From assembly GCA_018873225.1 (NCBI GenBank), contig JAEILZ010000001.1, forward strand, positions 5,642,001 to 5,706,000: 64,000 bases of DNA. The letters are read 5' to 3'. The stretch is from [Phialemoniopsis] sp. UDSM-2020 (lineage: Eukaryota; Ascomycota; Sordariomycetes; Thyridiales; Thyridiaceae). Positions within the stretch are counted from its first letter, which is position 1; every line of letters begins with the position of its first letter. Shown piece after piece: positions 63,925-64,000 of this stretch. The notes under the pieces are model-generated. The model saw nothing but the letters and a program-made list of their open reading frames with translations. It was not told where the DNA came from and did no database searches. The position numbers and the translations under genes were made by a program.

Positions 63925-64000
63925 ATGGCTCTCCAAAACGGAGTCATACCTGTCCTGGACCAACACCATCGTCCAAACCTTCAAACCTCCGTTTTCCCAC
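63925..64000 (+). CDS. Start of an unidentified gene, cut by window end
   Basis: ATG 63925 in CTATCTATGGCT (G at +4) opens a frame of 25 codons beginning MALQNGVIPVLDQHH that is still open at the last base. It follows more than 1 kb of C/T-rich leader-like sequence and a GTAAGT at 63,722 that could begin a leader intron, although no clear acceptor lies before this ATG. Not enough sequence to name a family. Confidence 0.35.
   Translation, partial: MALQNGVIPVLDQHHRPNLQTSVFP

Overview
The window is nuclear DNA of a filamentous ascomycete (Pezizomycotina, most likely Sordariomycetes). Genes are dense on both strands and carry short spliceosomal introns (about 55-90 nt, GTAAGT/GTGAGT donors, CTAAC-like branch sites, CAG/TAG acceptors). 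Families typical of such fungi are present: Zn2Cys6 regulators, OPT and ACS-type transporters, Rax2, Lcl3, a DUF4267 protein and an Hce2/Ecp2-type small secreted protein. I assembled gene models by joining ORFs across splice sites and requiring the reading frame and the family's conserved motifs to continue. No RNA evidence was available.

Layout. 0-1.35 kb: 3' part of a fungal F-box/LRR-like gene that looks frameshifted. 1.8-10.3 kb: OPT peptide transporter, secreted aspartic protease, PaiB-like FMN-binding protein, Mss116-type DEAD-box helicase. 10.6-32.6 kb: accessory metabolic region. It holds an allantoate-permease-type MFS transporter, a Zn2Cys6 regulator divergent from an M29/dihydroxypyridine-dioxygenase-like enzyme, an erythromycin-esterase-like protein, a FAR1-domain protein, a second Zn2Cys6 regulator divergent from an eight-exon 5-oxoprolinase, a peroxisomal-type FAD amine oxidase and a second ACS-family permease. 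33.2-38 kb: Hce2 effector-like protein, membrane-anchored polysaccharide deacetylase, Lcl3 nuclease, DUF4267 protein. 38-41.3 kb: no gene. 41.3-57.2 kb: mostly housekeeping genes, namely Rax2, the Arp2/3 subunit Arc35, Utp12, a Baeyer-Villiger-type monooxygenase, ATP synthase subunit 4 and Noc4. 57.2-63.9 kb: about 6.7 kb without a convincing gene, ending in a long pyrimidine-rich leader and the likely first codons of a gene cut by the window edge.

How genes may work together. The accessory region has two modules of similar design: a Zn2Cys6 regulator transcribed divergently from a catabolic enzyme, plus an ACS-family permease. Their shared promoters contain inverted CGG/CCG repeats of the kind Zn2Cys6 dimers bind: CGG-N8-CCG within 8-bp palindromic arms at 15,362-15,383, TCGG-N6-CCGA at 23,477-23,490 and TCGG-N6-CCGT at 30,495-30,508. 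The second module (oxoprolinase, PTS1-bearing amine oxidase, permease) would suit catabolism of a lactam, hydantoin or N-methyl amino compound. The first (M29-like enzyme with permease) could act on an N-heterocycle or amide. These pathway assignments are inference and are the most interesting leads in the window.
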